Of a stretch of 31,632 nt of DNA, positions 15,252 through 22,852 are shown piece by piece; position 1 is the stretch's first letter; every line of letters starts with the position of its first letter. A program made the position numbers and the translations under genes. A model generated the notes under the pieces. That model had not been told where the DNA came from. It saw only the letters and a program-made list of their open reading frames with translations, and searched no databases. Source of the stretch: Betaproteobacteria bacterium UBA2592. GTDB lineage: Bacteria > Pseudomonadota > Gammaproteobacteria > Burkholderiales > Rhodocyclaceae. Location of the stretch: the NCBI GenBank assembly GCA_002340095.1, contig DDKS01000055.1:1-31632 (forward strand), given 5' to 3'.

Positions 15252-17435
15252 TTAATAATCCAGACGCAGGGAAAGCCAGTGCCGTTCGCTCACCACCCGG
15301 TCGGCCGGGTCCTCGCCCGAAGCCTTGAATTCCCCGTGATTCCAGAAGGCATTCTGTACGGTGTAGGCCAGCACCCCGCGGCTGCTGCCGAGCCGGAAGG
15401 GGTAGGCCAGGCGCAGGTCGAGACGCTGGTAGGGGCGCACCCGGGTATTGCGGGTCCACTTCATGGCGCCCACCCAGTGCTGGATGGCCGAGAATTCCAC
15501 TCCGTAGGGCAGCTTCTGCATCAGCATGAGGGTGGTGGCGCGGGTGGGAGCAGATTCGCGGGTGTGTTCATCGATCCGGTATAAAGTGCTGGGGTTGCCA
15601 CTCGACGAATACCAGCGGGCCGTGGTGTCCAGCTCGTCGTGGTAGCGGGGGTGAATGTGGTGGAAAGCCTGGTTCACCAGCAGGCGGGTGGTCTCTATAG
15701 GCTGCCAGCGCCACTGGTATTCCAGCCCTTCCATGTCGATGTGCTGGGCGTTGGTGGCGTATTCGGCCCGGCTGGGGGTGACGCAGGGCGGGTCCGTGTC
15801 CCGGGGGCGGGAGCAGAGGTCCGGGTGGCTGCGTTCGAGGATGAGGATGCGGTTGGGAATCCGCTCCCGGTACAGGCGCACATCCAGGCTCATGCGGTAA
15901 CGCTTCCATTCCCCCAGATAACCGAGTTCGACGCTGGTGATTTCCTCCGGCTCCACCCGGTCGGGGTCCGCATGGAAGCGACGCACATAGATCAGATCCT
16001 GCGGAATCGGAGTCCCATTGGCCGTGGCGAAAGGGGATTTCCAGCGGTCGCCGCGCAAATCCACCATGCTGGGGGCCCGGTAGGCCCGGGACCAGCCCAG
16101 GCGCAGGGTGTTTTCCGGGCCCAGGTGGAAGTTCAGGTTGAGTCGGGGCGCAAAGGTGAAACGGGACAGGCTGTCCTTCTCTCCGGTGGCTCCCAGGTTC
16201 AGGGTGAGTTGCTCGGAGGGGCGCCATTCCAGGTTGGCGAAGGCCCGGTGCACCTGGCGGCGGATAGTCGGGTCCCCGTGGAAATAAGTGGCGGAGCGGA
16301 CGCGCTGCTGTACGCTGCCCAGCCCCCACACCAGGCGGGTGTCCTCCTGTGGGGCGAAGGTGTGCTGCAGTTCCAGTTCGTCCTGGGTGCTCCGGTCTCC
16401 CAGGAGATCCACCCGGTAGAGCAACTGGTTGCTACCCTGGTAGCGGGTGTTGGTGCAGCGTTCCACATGGTTTCCCGAGGCTTGGTCCTGGGTGTGGGCA
16501 TAGCGGACCTGCACGTGGGATGTGGGGGACAGGGCCCGTTGCCACAGGGCCTGCAGGAAGGAACTGGCCTGCCAGTAGTTGTAGAAGGGGTTGCAGGGGT
16601 CCTGTTCCGGCAGGATGACCTGGCGGTCGGTGCCGGGAATATTGTTCCCCTTGAGGTAGCGCCCGGTCAGGTAATTGCCCTCCGCGTGGCCGGCGAACAG
16701 ATCCAGGGTGTCCCGGCCGTTCAGTTGCAGGGTGGCCCGGGCGTCGAACATGTGTGCCTTGAAGTAGTCGCGCCAGTCATACTGGTCGGTCAGGCCGTCG
16801 TCATCCTGCTGCTGGTAGATGAAACGAAAGTGCCCCGCCTCTCCCAGCTTGCCGCCGCCGCGCAGGCTGTAATCCCGCACCCCCTGGTTGCCATGGCTGG
16901 CGCTCAGGGAGAGGCCCTGGGCCAGGGTCGGGTCCACGGTGATGATGTTGATCACTCCGAGGAAGGCGTTGCTGCCGTAGGCCGCCGAATTGGAGCCGCG
17001 CACCACCTCGATGCGCTCGATGTCCTCCAGGGCCACGGGCACCACCGACCAGTTGACCCCGCCCCGGAACAGGGGGGAATACTGGGAGCGGCCATCCACC
17101 AGCACCTGTACCCGGGGCGAGAAATCCTCGTCGCTGATGCCGTGGTAGGTGACCCGGGGAGGGGCATCGGTATTGAAGACGTAGGTCTGGAAACCGGGTA
17201 CCAGACGGAAAAGGTCGTTGAGGTTGCGGGCGCCGGAGGCGCGGATCATGTCCCGGTCGATGACCGTTACGGAACCCGGGGCGTCGGCCAGGGCCTGGGG
17301 CAGGCGGGAAACCGATTGCACCACGGGCAGCTCACCGAAGAACAATTCCTCGTTCGTCTGCGCGCCGACGCTGCCCTGGATGCCCAGGGCAAGGAAGAGG
17401 CACCGCAGTTTGCGGGGAGGAAAGGGAGTGTGCAT
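15252..17435 (-). CDS. TonB-dependent outer-membrane receptor
   Basis: A 727-residue receptor: signal peptide to about residue 26 (ending GSVGAQ), plug domain (about 40-165, with LPQALADAPGSVTVIDRDMIRASG, VQVLVDGRSQYSPL and IERIEVVRGSNSAAYGSNAFLGVINI), then a 22-strand-type barrel with DTLDLFAGH, LRLGWSRAYRAPS and a final aromatic LRLDY. Such receptors import siderophores, cobalamin, metals or other scarce ligands. The ligand is not clear; the plug resembles colicin I/vitamin B12-type receptors. Several loop cysteines (DPCNPF, VERCTNT, LCSRPRDTDPPC) may form disulfides. The ATG at 17435 is chosen because it starts the signal peptide; the upstream in-frame ATG at 17501 adds a non-signal extension. 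The gene follows the DNR-like regulator by 178 bp. Confidence 0.92.
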   Translation of the reverse strand: MHTPFPPRKLRCLFLALGIQGSVGAQTNEELFFGELPVVQSVSRLPQALADAPGSVTVIDRDMIRASGARNLNDLFRLVPGFQTYVFNTDAPPRVTYHGISDEDFSPRVQVLVDGRSQYSPLFRGGVNWSVVPVALEDIERIEVVRGSNSAAYGSNAFLGVINIITVDPTLAQGLSLSASHGNQGVRDYSLRGGGKLGEAGHFRFIYQQQDDDGLTDQYDWRDYFKAHMFDARATLQLNGRDTLDLFAGHAEGNYLTGRYLKGNNIPGTDRQVILPEQDPCNPFYNYWQASSFLQALWQRALSPTSHVQVRYAHTQDQASGNHVERCTNTRYQGSNQLLYRVDLLGDRSTQDELELQHTFAPQEDTRLVWGLGSVQQRVRSATYFHGDPTIRRQVHRAFANLEWRPSEQLTLNLGATGEKDSLSRFTFAPRLNLNFHLGPENTLRLGWSRAYRAPSMVDLRGDRWKSPFATANGTPIPQDLIYVRRFHADPDRVEPEEITSVELGYLGEWKRYRMSLDVRLYRERIPNRILILERSHPDLCSRPRDTDPPCVTPSRAEYATNAQHIDMEGLEYQWRWQPIETTRLLVNQAFHHIHPRYHDELDTTARWYSSSGNPSTLYRIDEHTRESAPTRATTLMLMQKLPYGVEFSAIQHWVGAMKWTRNTRVRPYQRLDLRLAYPFRLGSSRGVLAYTVQNAFWNHGEFKASGEDPADRVVSERHWLSLRLDY

Positions 17436-17530
17436 GGTGGGTCCGGCCGGAGGGAGGCGGAATTCTAGCAAATCTCCAGACGAATCATGGATGTTGCGCA
17501 TCCGGGGCGCGGGGGGCCGGACCCTGTCGG

Positions 17531-17556
17531 GCCGGGGCGGCGGGCGCTGCCCCGGC
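17531..17556. other. Strong GC hairpin between regulator and receptor genes
   Basis: gccggggc (17531-17538) pairs perfectly with gccccggc (17549-17556) around a 10-base loop. No T tract follows on either strand, so it is not a standard terminator. It could attenuate transcription or stabilise an RNA end between the regulator and the receptor. An AT-rich TAGAAT on the - strand (17462-17467) could be the receptor's -10 box, but no good -35 was found. Confidence 0.45.
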
Positions 17557-17613
17557 GGCCGCCCTCACTCCCTGGCGGCCGGGGCGGGGTGGAACACCTC
17601 GGTCGATGGGGGC

Positions 17614-18300
17614 TCAGTCGAAGCGCCGCAGCCTGTCCAGGTCGGGAATGTGGATCTGCCGTCCCTTCACCCGGACCAATCCCGCAGCCGCAAGCTCGTG
17701 CAGGATGCGGGAGAAATGCTCCTGGGTCAGGTTGAGGCGGGAGGCGATGGTGCCCTTGCTGGTGGGCAGGCTGACGGTGACGCCCCTGTCCCCCGGGTTG
17801 GGTTCGGGGGCCTCCCGCAGCAGGTAGCCGATGATGCGCTGCTTGCCTGAGTGCAGGGAGTAGGACTCCACGTCGGCGAGCAGGTGGTGCAGGCGGCGGG
17901 AAAGGCTGGCGATCATCTTGCGGCACAGGTGCGGGTCCCGCTCCATTTCCGCGAAGATCACCTGTTTGGAAACATGCAGCAGCTGGCAGTCCAGCAGGGC
18001 CTGGGCGAACAGGGGGTAGGGCCGCTCCATGAACATCACCGCCTCGCCGAAGCTCTGGCCCTGGCGGATGATCTCCACCACCTTCTCGTTGCCCTGGGGC
18101 GAGGTCAGGGCCAGCTTCACTTGGCCGTAGATCACCACATACAGCCCGAGGCAGGGGTCGCCCTTGCTGAAGATCAGTTCGCCCCGGGCCACGGTGCTGG
18201 CGCGGCTGCCCTGACCGATGCGCTCCAGTTCCTCCGGATTGAGGCCGTTGAACAGGGGCAGGCGGCCCAGCAGGGCGGCGATGTTGAAGGAGGATTCCAT
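17614..18300 (-). CDS. Crp/Fnr-family transcription regulator, DNR-like
   Basis: A 228-residue regulator: cyclic-nucleotide-binding fold (about 10-130), long dimer helix (about 130-160) and winged helix (about 165-222). The phrase FGEAVMFMERPYP and overall style recall DNR, the haem-dependent nitric oxide sensor of denitrifiers. The N-terminal four-Cys Fe-S cluster of FNR is absent; only Cys50, Cys105 and Cys126 are present. The recognition helix LTQEHFSRILHEL keeps the FNR-type Glu194, Ser197 and Arg198, so a TTGAT-N4-ATCAA-type site is expected. The ATG at 18300 is preferred over an upstream TTG (18327); no strong ribosome binding site is visible. It lies between mutL and the receptor on the same strand. 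Signal and targets are inferred. Confidence 0.87.
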   Translation of the reverse strand: MESSFNIAALLGRLPLFNGLNPEELERIGQGSRASTVARGELIFSKGDPCLGLYVVIYGQVKLALTSPQGNEKVVEIIRQGQSFGEAVMFMERPYPLFAQALLDCQLLHVSKQVIFAEMERDPHLCRKMIASLSRRLHHLLADVESYSLHSGKQRIIGYLLREAPEPNPGDRGVTVSLPTSKGTIASRLNLTQEHFSRILHELAAAGLVRVKGRQIHIPDLDRLRRFD

Positions 18301-18452
18301 GGCGGGAGCGAAGGAAGGACCGGGCAAGTCTAAACGGCCGGCTCCGCCAGCTCAACAGCAGCCTTCAGCGGGGCGGGGGGCCGGGTTGGGGAATCGGGCG
18401 GTCCGGTCAGGCATCGTCATCCACGGTTGCTGGCGGGTACTTCTGGCCCGCT

Positions 18453-20318
18453 TCACCGTCCTCGCAGGAACAGCCTGTCCAGATCCGCCAGGGACAGCTC
18501 TGTCCACGTGGGCCGGCCGTGGTTGCACTGGCCGGCCCGCTCGGTTTCTTCCATCTGGCGCAGCAGGGCGTTCATTTCCGGTAAGGTGAGCTGGCGCCGG
18601 GCGCGCACGGCGCCATGGCAGGCCATGGTGGCCAGGAGTTCGTTGCGGCGGGTGGTGACAAGCTGAGATAGGCCGTGTTCCTGTAGTTCCGCGAGCAGGG
18701 CCCGGGCCAGGGCCACCGGGTCGCCGGTTTGGAGCAGGCCGGGCACGGCGCGCAGGGCGAGCTGACCCGGGCCGGCAAGGCTAAGTTCAAAGCCCAGTTC
18801 GATCAGGGCCTCGCCGTGCTCCTCGACGGCGGCGATTTCGAGCGGTCCGGCACTGAATACGGCCGGAATCAGCAGGGCCTGGCGGCTCATCCGCTGCTGA
18901 TCCAGGGCGTTTTTCAGCTGTTCGTAGAGGATGCGCTCGTGGGCGGCATGCATGTCCACCAGTACCAGGCCCCTGGCGTTCTGGGCCAGGATGTAGATGC
19001 CGTGCAACTGGGCAAGCGCATAACCCAGGGGGGGGGCGCTGTCGGCCTGGGGCGGGCCCGAGTCCTGGCGCTCGGGAAAGGCAGCCGGCCCGGTCGGGCG
19101 CTGTTCCAAACTGGATCCAAGCCCGGTGTCGCTTCGAACCGGGTCTGCGGGCGCAGCGGGGGGGCGGGCGGCGCGGGCAAATTCCAGGTAGGCGGCGGCC
19201 GCCGGTTCGGCCATGCCCAGTCCTGGCTGCTGGCGGGGGGCGAACATGGCACGGCCGCCGGATGCGGAGGCGGCTGGGGTCGCCCGGAGGGGCTCATCTG
19301 CCCGGATCGGCACGGCCAGGGTGCGCTGGATGCTGTGGAAAATGAACTGATGCACGGCGCGGGAATCCCGGAAGCGCACCTCGGTCTTGGCCGGGTGCAC
19401 ATTGACGTCCACGGCCGCAGGGTCGATGCCGAGGAACAGGCACAGGGCGGGCTGGCGGCTGCCGTGCAGCACGTCCCGGTAGGCTTCGCGCAGGGCATGG
19501 CCGATCACCTTGTCGCGCACGAAGCGGCCGTTTACGAAGGTGTACTGGCTGTCCTTGCCCTGGCCGGCCCAGGCGGGATCGATGATCAGGCCGCCGAGGG
19601 ACAGGGGGCCGGCGGTCACATCGACCGGGCGGGCGTGTTCGAGGAAGTCGTCGCCGAGGATGGCACGGATGCGCTCGGCCAGGCTGGCCCGGGGCAACTG
19701 CAGGGCCGTGCGGCCGTTGTGCACCAGGGTGAAGGCCACCCGGGGGTGGGCCAGGGCGATGCGCTTGAAGTATTCGGCGCAGTGGCCATATTCCGTGGCC
19801 TCGGATTTGAGGAACTTGCGCCGGGCCGGGGTGTTGTAATAGAGGTCACGCATTTCGACCACGGTGCCGGCCATCAGGGCGGCGGGTTCAGGGGCTGCTC
19901 CGGGTTCGGCCTTCAACTTCCAGGCGTGGTCGCTGCCCCGGGCGCGGCTGGTGAGGCTGAGCCGGGCCACCGAGGCCACGGAGGCCAGCGCTTCGCCCCG
20001 AAAGCCCATGCTGCTCACCCCCTCCAGGTCGGCCAGGGTGCGGATCTTGGAGGTGGCGTGCCGGGTCAGGGCCAGGGTCAGATCGTCCCGGGCGATGCCG
20101 CAGCCGTCGTCGCTGACGCGGATCAGCTTCACCCCGCCCGCTTCCAGGTGCACCTGGATGGCGGTGCTGCCGGCGTCCAGGGCATTTTCCAGCAGCTCCT
20201 TCAGGACCGATGCGGGCCGCTCCACCACTTCGCCGGCGGCGATCTGGCTGACGAGCAGGTCGGGCAGGGGCTGGATGCGGGGCAGAGGGGCGACGGAGGA
20301 TGGGGGGGGGGCGAGCAT
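18453..20318 (-). CDS. mutL: DNA mismatch repair protein MutL (endonuclease-motif type)
   Basis: A 621-residue mismatch-repair protein. The N-terminal GHKL ATPase has IAAGEVVERPASVLKELLENALDAG, DDGCGI and SMGFRGEAL, then a Pro/Ala-rich linker (about 340-430) and a C-terminal dimer domain. That domain carries DMHAAHERILYE (Asp455, His457, Glu461, Glu466), which fits the DQHA(X)2E(X)4E endonuclease motif except for Met in place of Gln, with CHGAVRA and CNHGRPTW later. This suggests a MutH-independent nicking MutL. The ATG at 20318 starts the conserved N-terminus; the long open frame upstream lies opposite the lipoprotein and purN genes and is not coding. MiaA, a common neighbour, is not present. 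Confidence 0.95.
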   Translation of the reverse strand: MLAPPPSSVAPLPRIQPLPDLLVSQIAAGEVVERPASVLKELLENALDAGSTAIQVHLEAGGVKLIRVSDDGCGIARDDLTLALTRHATSKIRTLADLEGVSSMGFRGEALASVASVARLSLTSRARGSDHAWKLKAEPGAAPEPAALMAGTVVEMRDLYYNTPARRKFLKSEATEYGHCAEYFKRIALAHPRVAFTLVHNGRTALQLPRASLAERIRAILGDDFLEHARPVDVTAGPLSLGGLIIDPAWAGQGKDSQYTFVNGRFVRDKVIGHALREAYRDVLHGSRQPALCLFLGIDPAAVDVNVHPAKTEVRFRDSRAVHQFIFHSIQRTLAVPIRADEPLRATPAASASGGRAMFAPRQQPGLGMAEPAAAAYLEFARAARPPAAPADPVRSDTGLGSSLEQRPTGPAAFPERQDSGPPQADSAPPLGYALAQLHGIYILAQNARGLVLVDMHAAHERILYEQLKNALDQQRMSRQALLIPAVFSAGPLEIAAVEEHGEALIELGFELSLAGPGQLALRAVPGLLQTGDPVALARALLAELQEHGLSQLVTTRRNELLATMACHGAVRARRQLTLPEMNALLRQMEETERAGQCNHGRPTWTELSLADLDRLFLRGR

Positions 20319-20324
20319 GGGGAG

Positions 20325-20330
20325 ATTATA
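20325..20330 (-). promoter_or_regulatory. Possible -10 box of mutL, nearly leaderless
   Basis: TATAAT on the - strand is a perfect -10 hexamer ending 6 bases before the mutL ATG. If used, transcription would begin at or next to the start codon. No good -35 element is visible at normal spacing, so this is tentative. Confidence 0.35.
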
Positions 20331-20465
20331 CCTTGGGGTAGAATGCGGGCTTTCGTGCCAATGCTCTGCCATGGAACGCCTTCTGCTCCTGCTGCCTGCA
20401 GTTCCGGCTTCGCGGCCATCCCCCGATGGCAGGCGGTGCGGTGTTCTGGCATTCCGGGAGGCGGC

Positions 20466-21179
20466 ATGGGCCGTGGCCTGAGCCTCCTCCTGTCCGTCCT
20501 CTTCCTGCTCGGGGCTTGTGCCGTCAAGCCGGGGGGCGATGGTCGGGCCGAGACCCGTTTCGATCCCAAGTATCTGGCCAAGACGGACATCGACCGGGTG
20601 GTGGACGCCAGCCGGGAGCAGGTCATGGAGAGCCTGATGCTGGTGGCCGACAAGCTTTACCGCCGCAATCCCCGGGAGTGGAAGAAGGCCGGTCTGCCGG
20701 ACCGGGAAGCCGCTCTGGCCCGTCTGCGAGATTACCGCAACCAGGCTCCGGCGGAGCTGGCCGGGCGCCGGGAAGGGGCTGCCGCCATCCAGGCCTTCAG
20801 CCCGGAGTATGCCGGAGACCGGGTCGAGGCCCTGATGTACGGCCTGCTGACCATGGTGGATGCCGCCTATGAGCACAAGGACGAATTCTTCATCCTGGAT
20901 TCCCTGAACGAACAGAAGCTCTACAACTGCGCCCGCAACATGGAGATCGCCGTGTGGAAGCTGGCGGCTGCCAGGGACGGGACCGGGGAGTCGCTGCTGC
21001 TGTCGAACGAGATCGGCAGCCTGCACCGCAATCTTTCCTTCGAACGGGAGTTTGGCCGGATCATCGGCCTGCTCGATTTCATGTCCAGAGTGGTGGCCGA
21101 CAAGAATGGGCGGACGGTGAGCCGTGTCACCCATTCCCTCGCCACCTCCTTTTTCCTGCCTGTGGGGTTGTTGAAATGA
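20466..21179 (+). CDS. Hypothetical lipoprotein upstream of purN
   Basis: A 237-residue predicted lipoprotein with signal peptide and lipobox LLGAC (Cys18). I do not recognise a named family. The mature part looks all-helical: IDRVVDASREQVMESLMLVADKLYRRNPREW, then DRVEALMYGLLTMVDAAYEHKDEFFILD and FEREFGRIIGLLDFMSRVV, with a hydrophobic C-terminus (SLATSFFLPVGLL). GGGAGG lies four bases before the ATG. The stop overlaps the purN start as ATGA, making it the first gene of the purN operon. Its role in an operon of purine synthesis and RNA methylation is not evident; the adjacency may reflect shared housekeeping expression. Confidence 0.82.
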   Translation: MGRGLSLLLSVLFLLGACAVKPGGDGRAETRFDPKYLAKTDIDRVVDASREQVMESLMLVADKLYRRNPREWKKAGLPDREAALARLRDYRNQAPAELAGRREGAAAIQAFSPEYAGDRVEALMYGLLTMVDAAYEHKDEFFILDSLNEQKLYNCARNMEIAVWKLAAARDGTGESLLLSNEIGSLHRNLSFEREFGRIIGLLDFMSRVVADKNGRTVSRVTHSLATSFFLPVGLLK

Positions 21180-21823
21180 AGCGCATCGTCATCCTGATTT
21201 CCGGTCGTGGCAGCAACATGGAGGCCATGATCCGGGCCAGGGACCAGGGCCGGCTGCCTGGGGCGGAGCTGGTGGCCGTGATTGCCAACCGGCCCGATGC
21301 CGGGGGGCTGCAGACGGCGGCCGCCGCCGGCATCCCCACCCGGGTGCTCGATCACAAGGCCTTTGCCGACCGGACATCCTTCGATGCCGCCCTGGCCGAC
21401 TGCATTGACGGCTTTGAGCCTGATCTGGTGGTGCTCGCCGGTTTCATGCGCATCCTCACCGAAGGTTTCGTGCGCCGTTTCGAGGGGCGGCTGCTCAATA
21501 TCCATCCCTCCCTGCTGCCCGCCTTCCCGGGCCTGCACACCCACCGGCGGGCCCTGGACGAGGGCGTGCGCATCCACGGCTGCACCGTGCATTTCGTCAC
21601 GCCTGCCCTGGATCATGGCCCGGTGGTGATCCAGGCAGCCGTACCGGTGCTGGACGAGGATGACGAAGCCAGCCTGGCTGCCCGGGTGCTGGCCCAGGAA
21701 CACGTCATCTACCCTCGCGCGGTACGCTGGTTCGTGGAAGGGCGGCTGCGCCTGGAGGGGGGGCGGGTGCGACTGCAGGGGGCGCAGCAAGCCGGTGTCC
21801 TGCTCGCGCCGCAGCCTGCCTGA
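21176..21823 (+). CDS. purN: Phosphoribosylglycinamide formyltransferase
   Basis: A 215-residue cytosolic GAR transformylase that uses 10-formyltetrahydrofolate to formylate glycinamide ribonucleotide, the third step of purine synthesis. The N-terminal IVILISGRGSNMEAM phosphate-binding loop, catalytic Asn108 and His110 in NIHPSLLPAFPGL, and Asp146 in VTPALDHGPVVIQ are all present. Length matches the family. The ATG overlaps the lipoprotein stop (ATGA), which fixes the start. The DUF3108 gene begins 6 bp after its stop. Confidence 0.97.
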   Translation: MKRIVILISGRGSNMEAMIRARDQGRLPGAELVAVIANRPDAGGLQTAAAAGIPTRVLDHKAFADRTSFDAALADCIDGFEPDLVVLAGFMRILTEGFVRRFEGRLLNIHPSLLPAFPGLHTHRRALDEGVRIHGCTVHFVTPALDHGPVVIQAAVPVLDEDDEASLAARVLAQEHVIYPRAVRWFVEGRLRLEGGRVRLQGAQQAGVLLAPQPA

Positions 21824-21829
21824 GCGTCC

Positions 21830-22852
21830 GTGCCGCTGCTCCTGATCGCGGCCCTGGCCGTCTCCCTGGGTCTGCATGGCCTGGCGCTGTGGGGGACGGA
21901 GCTGAATCTGGCACCCGGGGATGCGGGGGGGGAATCACCGCGCCTCGAGGCCACCCTGCGGCCTCCTCCGCAAGCACATCCGGCCGCACCGGTAGCTTCC
22001 GCCCGGCCGGCTTCGGGGCCGGTCCGTCCTGAAGCCGGAAAGCGGCCGGCCCGGCTACGGCCAGATCCGCCGGCACTTGTTCCGGTAGTGGATGGAGAGG
22101 CCCGTTCGGCAGAGGCCGAGGCGCCGGGTCACGTGGCTGCGGTAGCGGCCGCCGGGGCCGGAGCGGCCGGCGGGCCCGGATTCCAGGGGGGCGGCGATTT
22201 TCCGCCCCGGGGCGAGATCCGCTTCGTGGTCCACCGGGGCGAGCAGGGCCTGGAGGTGGGCCGCGCCGTGCATCGCTGGGAAATGGCCGATGGCCGTTAC
22301 CGTCTGGAGTCCGTCACCGAGACCACGGGGCTGGCGGCCCTGTTCAAGCCGGTCCGGATCGAGACCGAAAGTCGGGGATGGTTTGACCGTCAGGGGCTGC
22401 ACCCGGAGCAGTACCGGGTCATGAAAAACGGCAGCCCGACCGGGGAGAGTGCGGATTTCGACTGGTCCGGCGGGCAGGTTAGAATGGGGGGGCAGGACTG
22501 GCAGCCCCTGCGCCCCGGCAGCCAGGATCTGCTCAGTCTGCATTATCAGCTTGCCTATCTCCCGGCGCTCGCAGAGGGGGTCGCCCTGGGGGTGGTGACG
22601 GGCAAGCGCTATGACCCGTTCCAGTTCGATGCCCTGGGCGAGGAACTGCTGGAAATGCCGGCAGGACGTTTCCGTACCCTGCATCTGCAGCACCTGGGTA
22701 GGAACCGGACCGAAATCTGGCTGGCCCTCGATCACTTGCTCCTGCCGGTGCAGATCCGCCATACCGACCGGAAAGGCGATGTTTTTCAGCTGCAGGCCGT
22801 GTCCGTGAATCCGGCGCCGCCCCCGTCTTCATCCTTTTTGCAACGGGAATGA
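21830..22852 (+). CDS. DUF3108 protein with TonB-like N-terminus
   Basis: A 340-residue protein of unknown function. Residues about 1-22 form a membrane anchor (LLLIAALAVSLGLHGLALWG) followed by a Pro/Ala/Arg-rich stretch (about 35-125), a layout like TonB or TolA. The C-terminal 200 residues match the DUF3108 style: GEIRFVVHRGEQGLEVGRAVHRWEM, then strands with YRLESVTETTGLAALF and IETESRGWFDRQGLHPEQYRV, ending with IWLALDHLLLPVQIRHTDRKGD. The domain probably faces the periplasm. It starts with GTG six bases after purN, with no good ribosome binding site, so coupling is likely. Its stop overlaps the next gene as ATGA. Confidence 0.85.
   Translation: MPLLLIAALAVSLGLHGLALWGTELNLAPGDAGGESPRLEATLRPPPQAHPAAPVASARPASGPVRPEAGKRPARLRPDPPALVPVVDGEARSAEAEAPGHVAAVAAAGAGAAGGPGFQGGGDFPPRGEIRFVVHRGEQGLEVGRAVHRWEMADGRYRLESVTETTGLAALFKPVRIETESRGWFDRQGLHPEQYRVMKNGSPTGESADFDWSGGQVRMGGQDWQPLRPGSQDLLSLHYQLAYLPALAEGVALGVVTGKRYDPFQFDALGEELLEMPAGRFRTLHLQHLGRNRTEIWLALDHLLLPVQIRHTDRKGDVFQLQAVSVNPAPPPSSSFLQRE

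Noticed and set aside
15639..17468. A 609-codon open frame on the + strand opposite the TonB-dependent receptor
   Set aside because: It is a mirror frame of the receptor gene with no recognisable domain.
20319..21134. Long in-frame upstream extension of mutL
   Set aside because: It overlaps the lipoprotein on the other strand, and MutL's conserved N-terminus begins right after the ATG at 20318.
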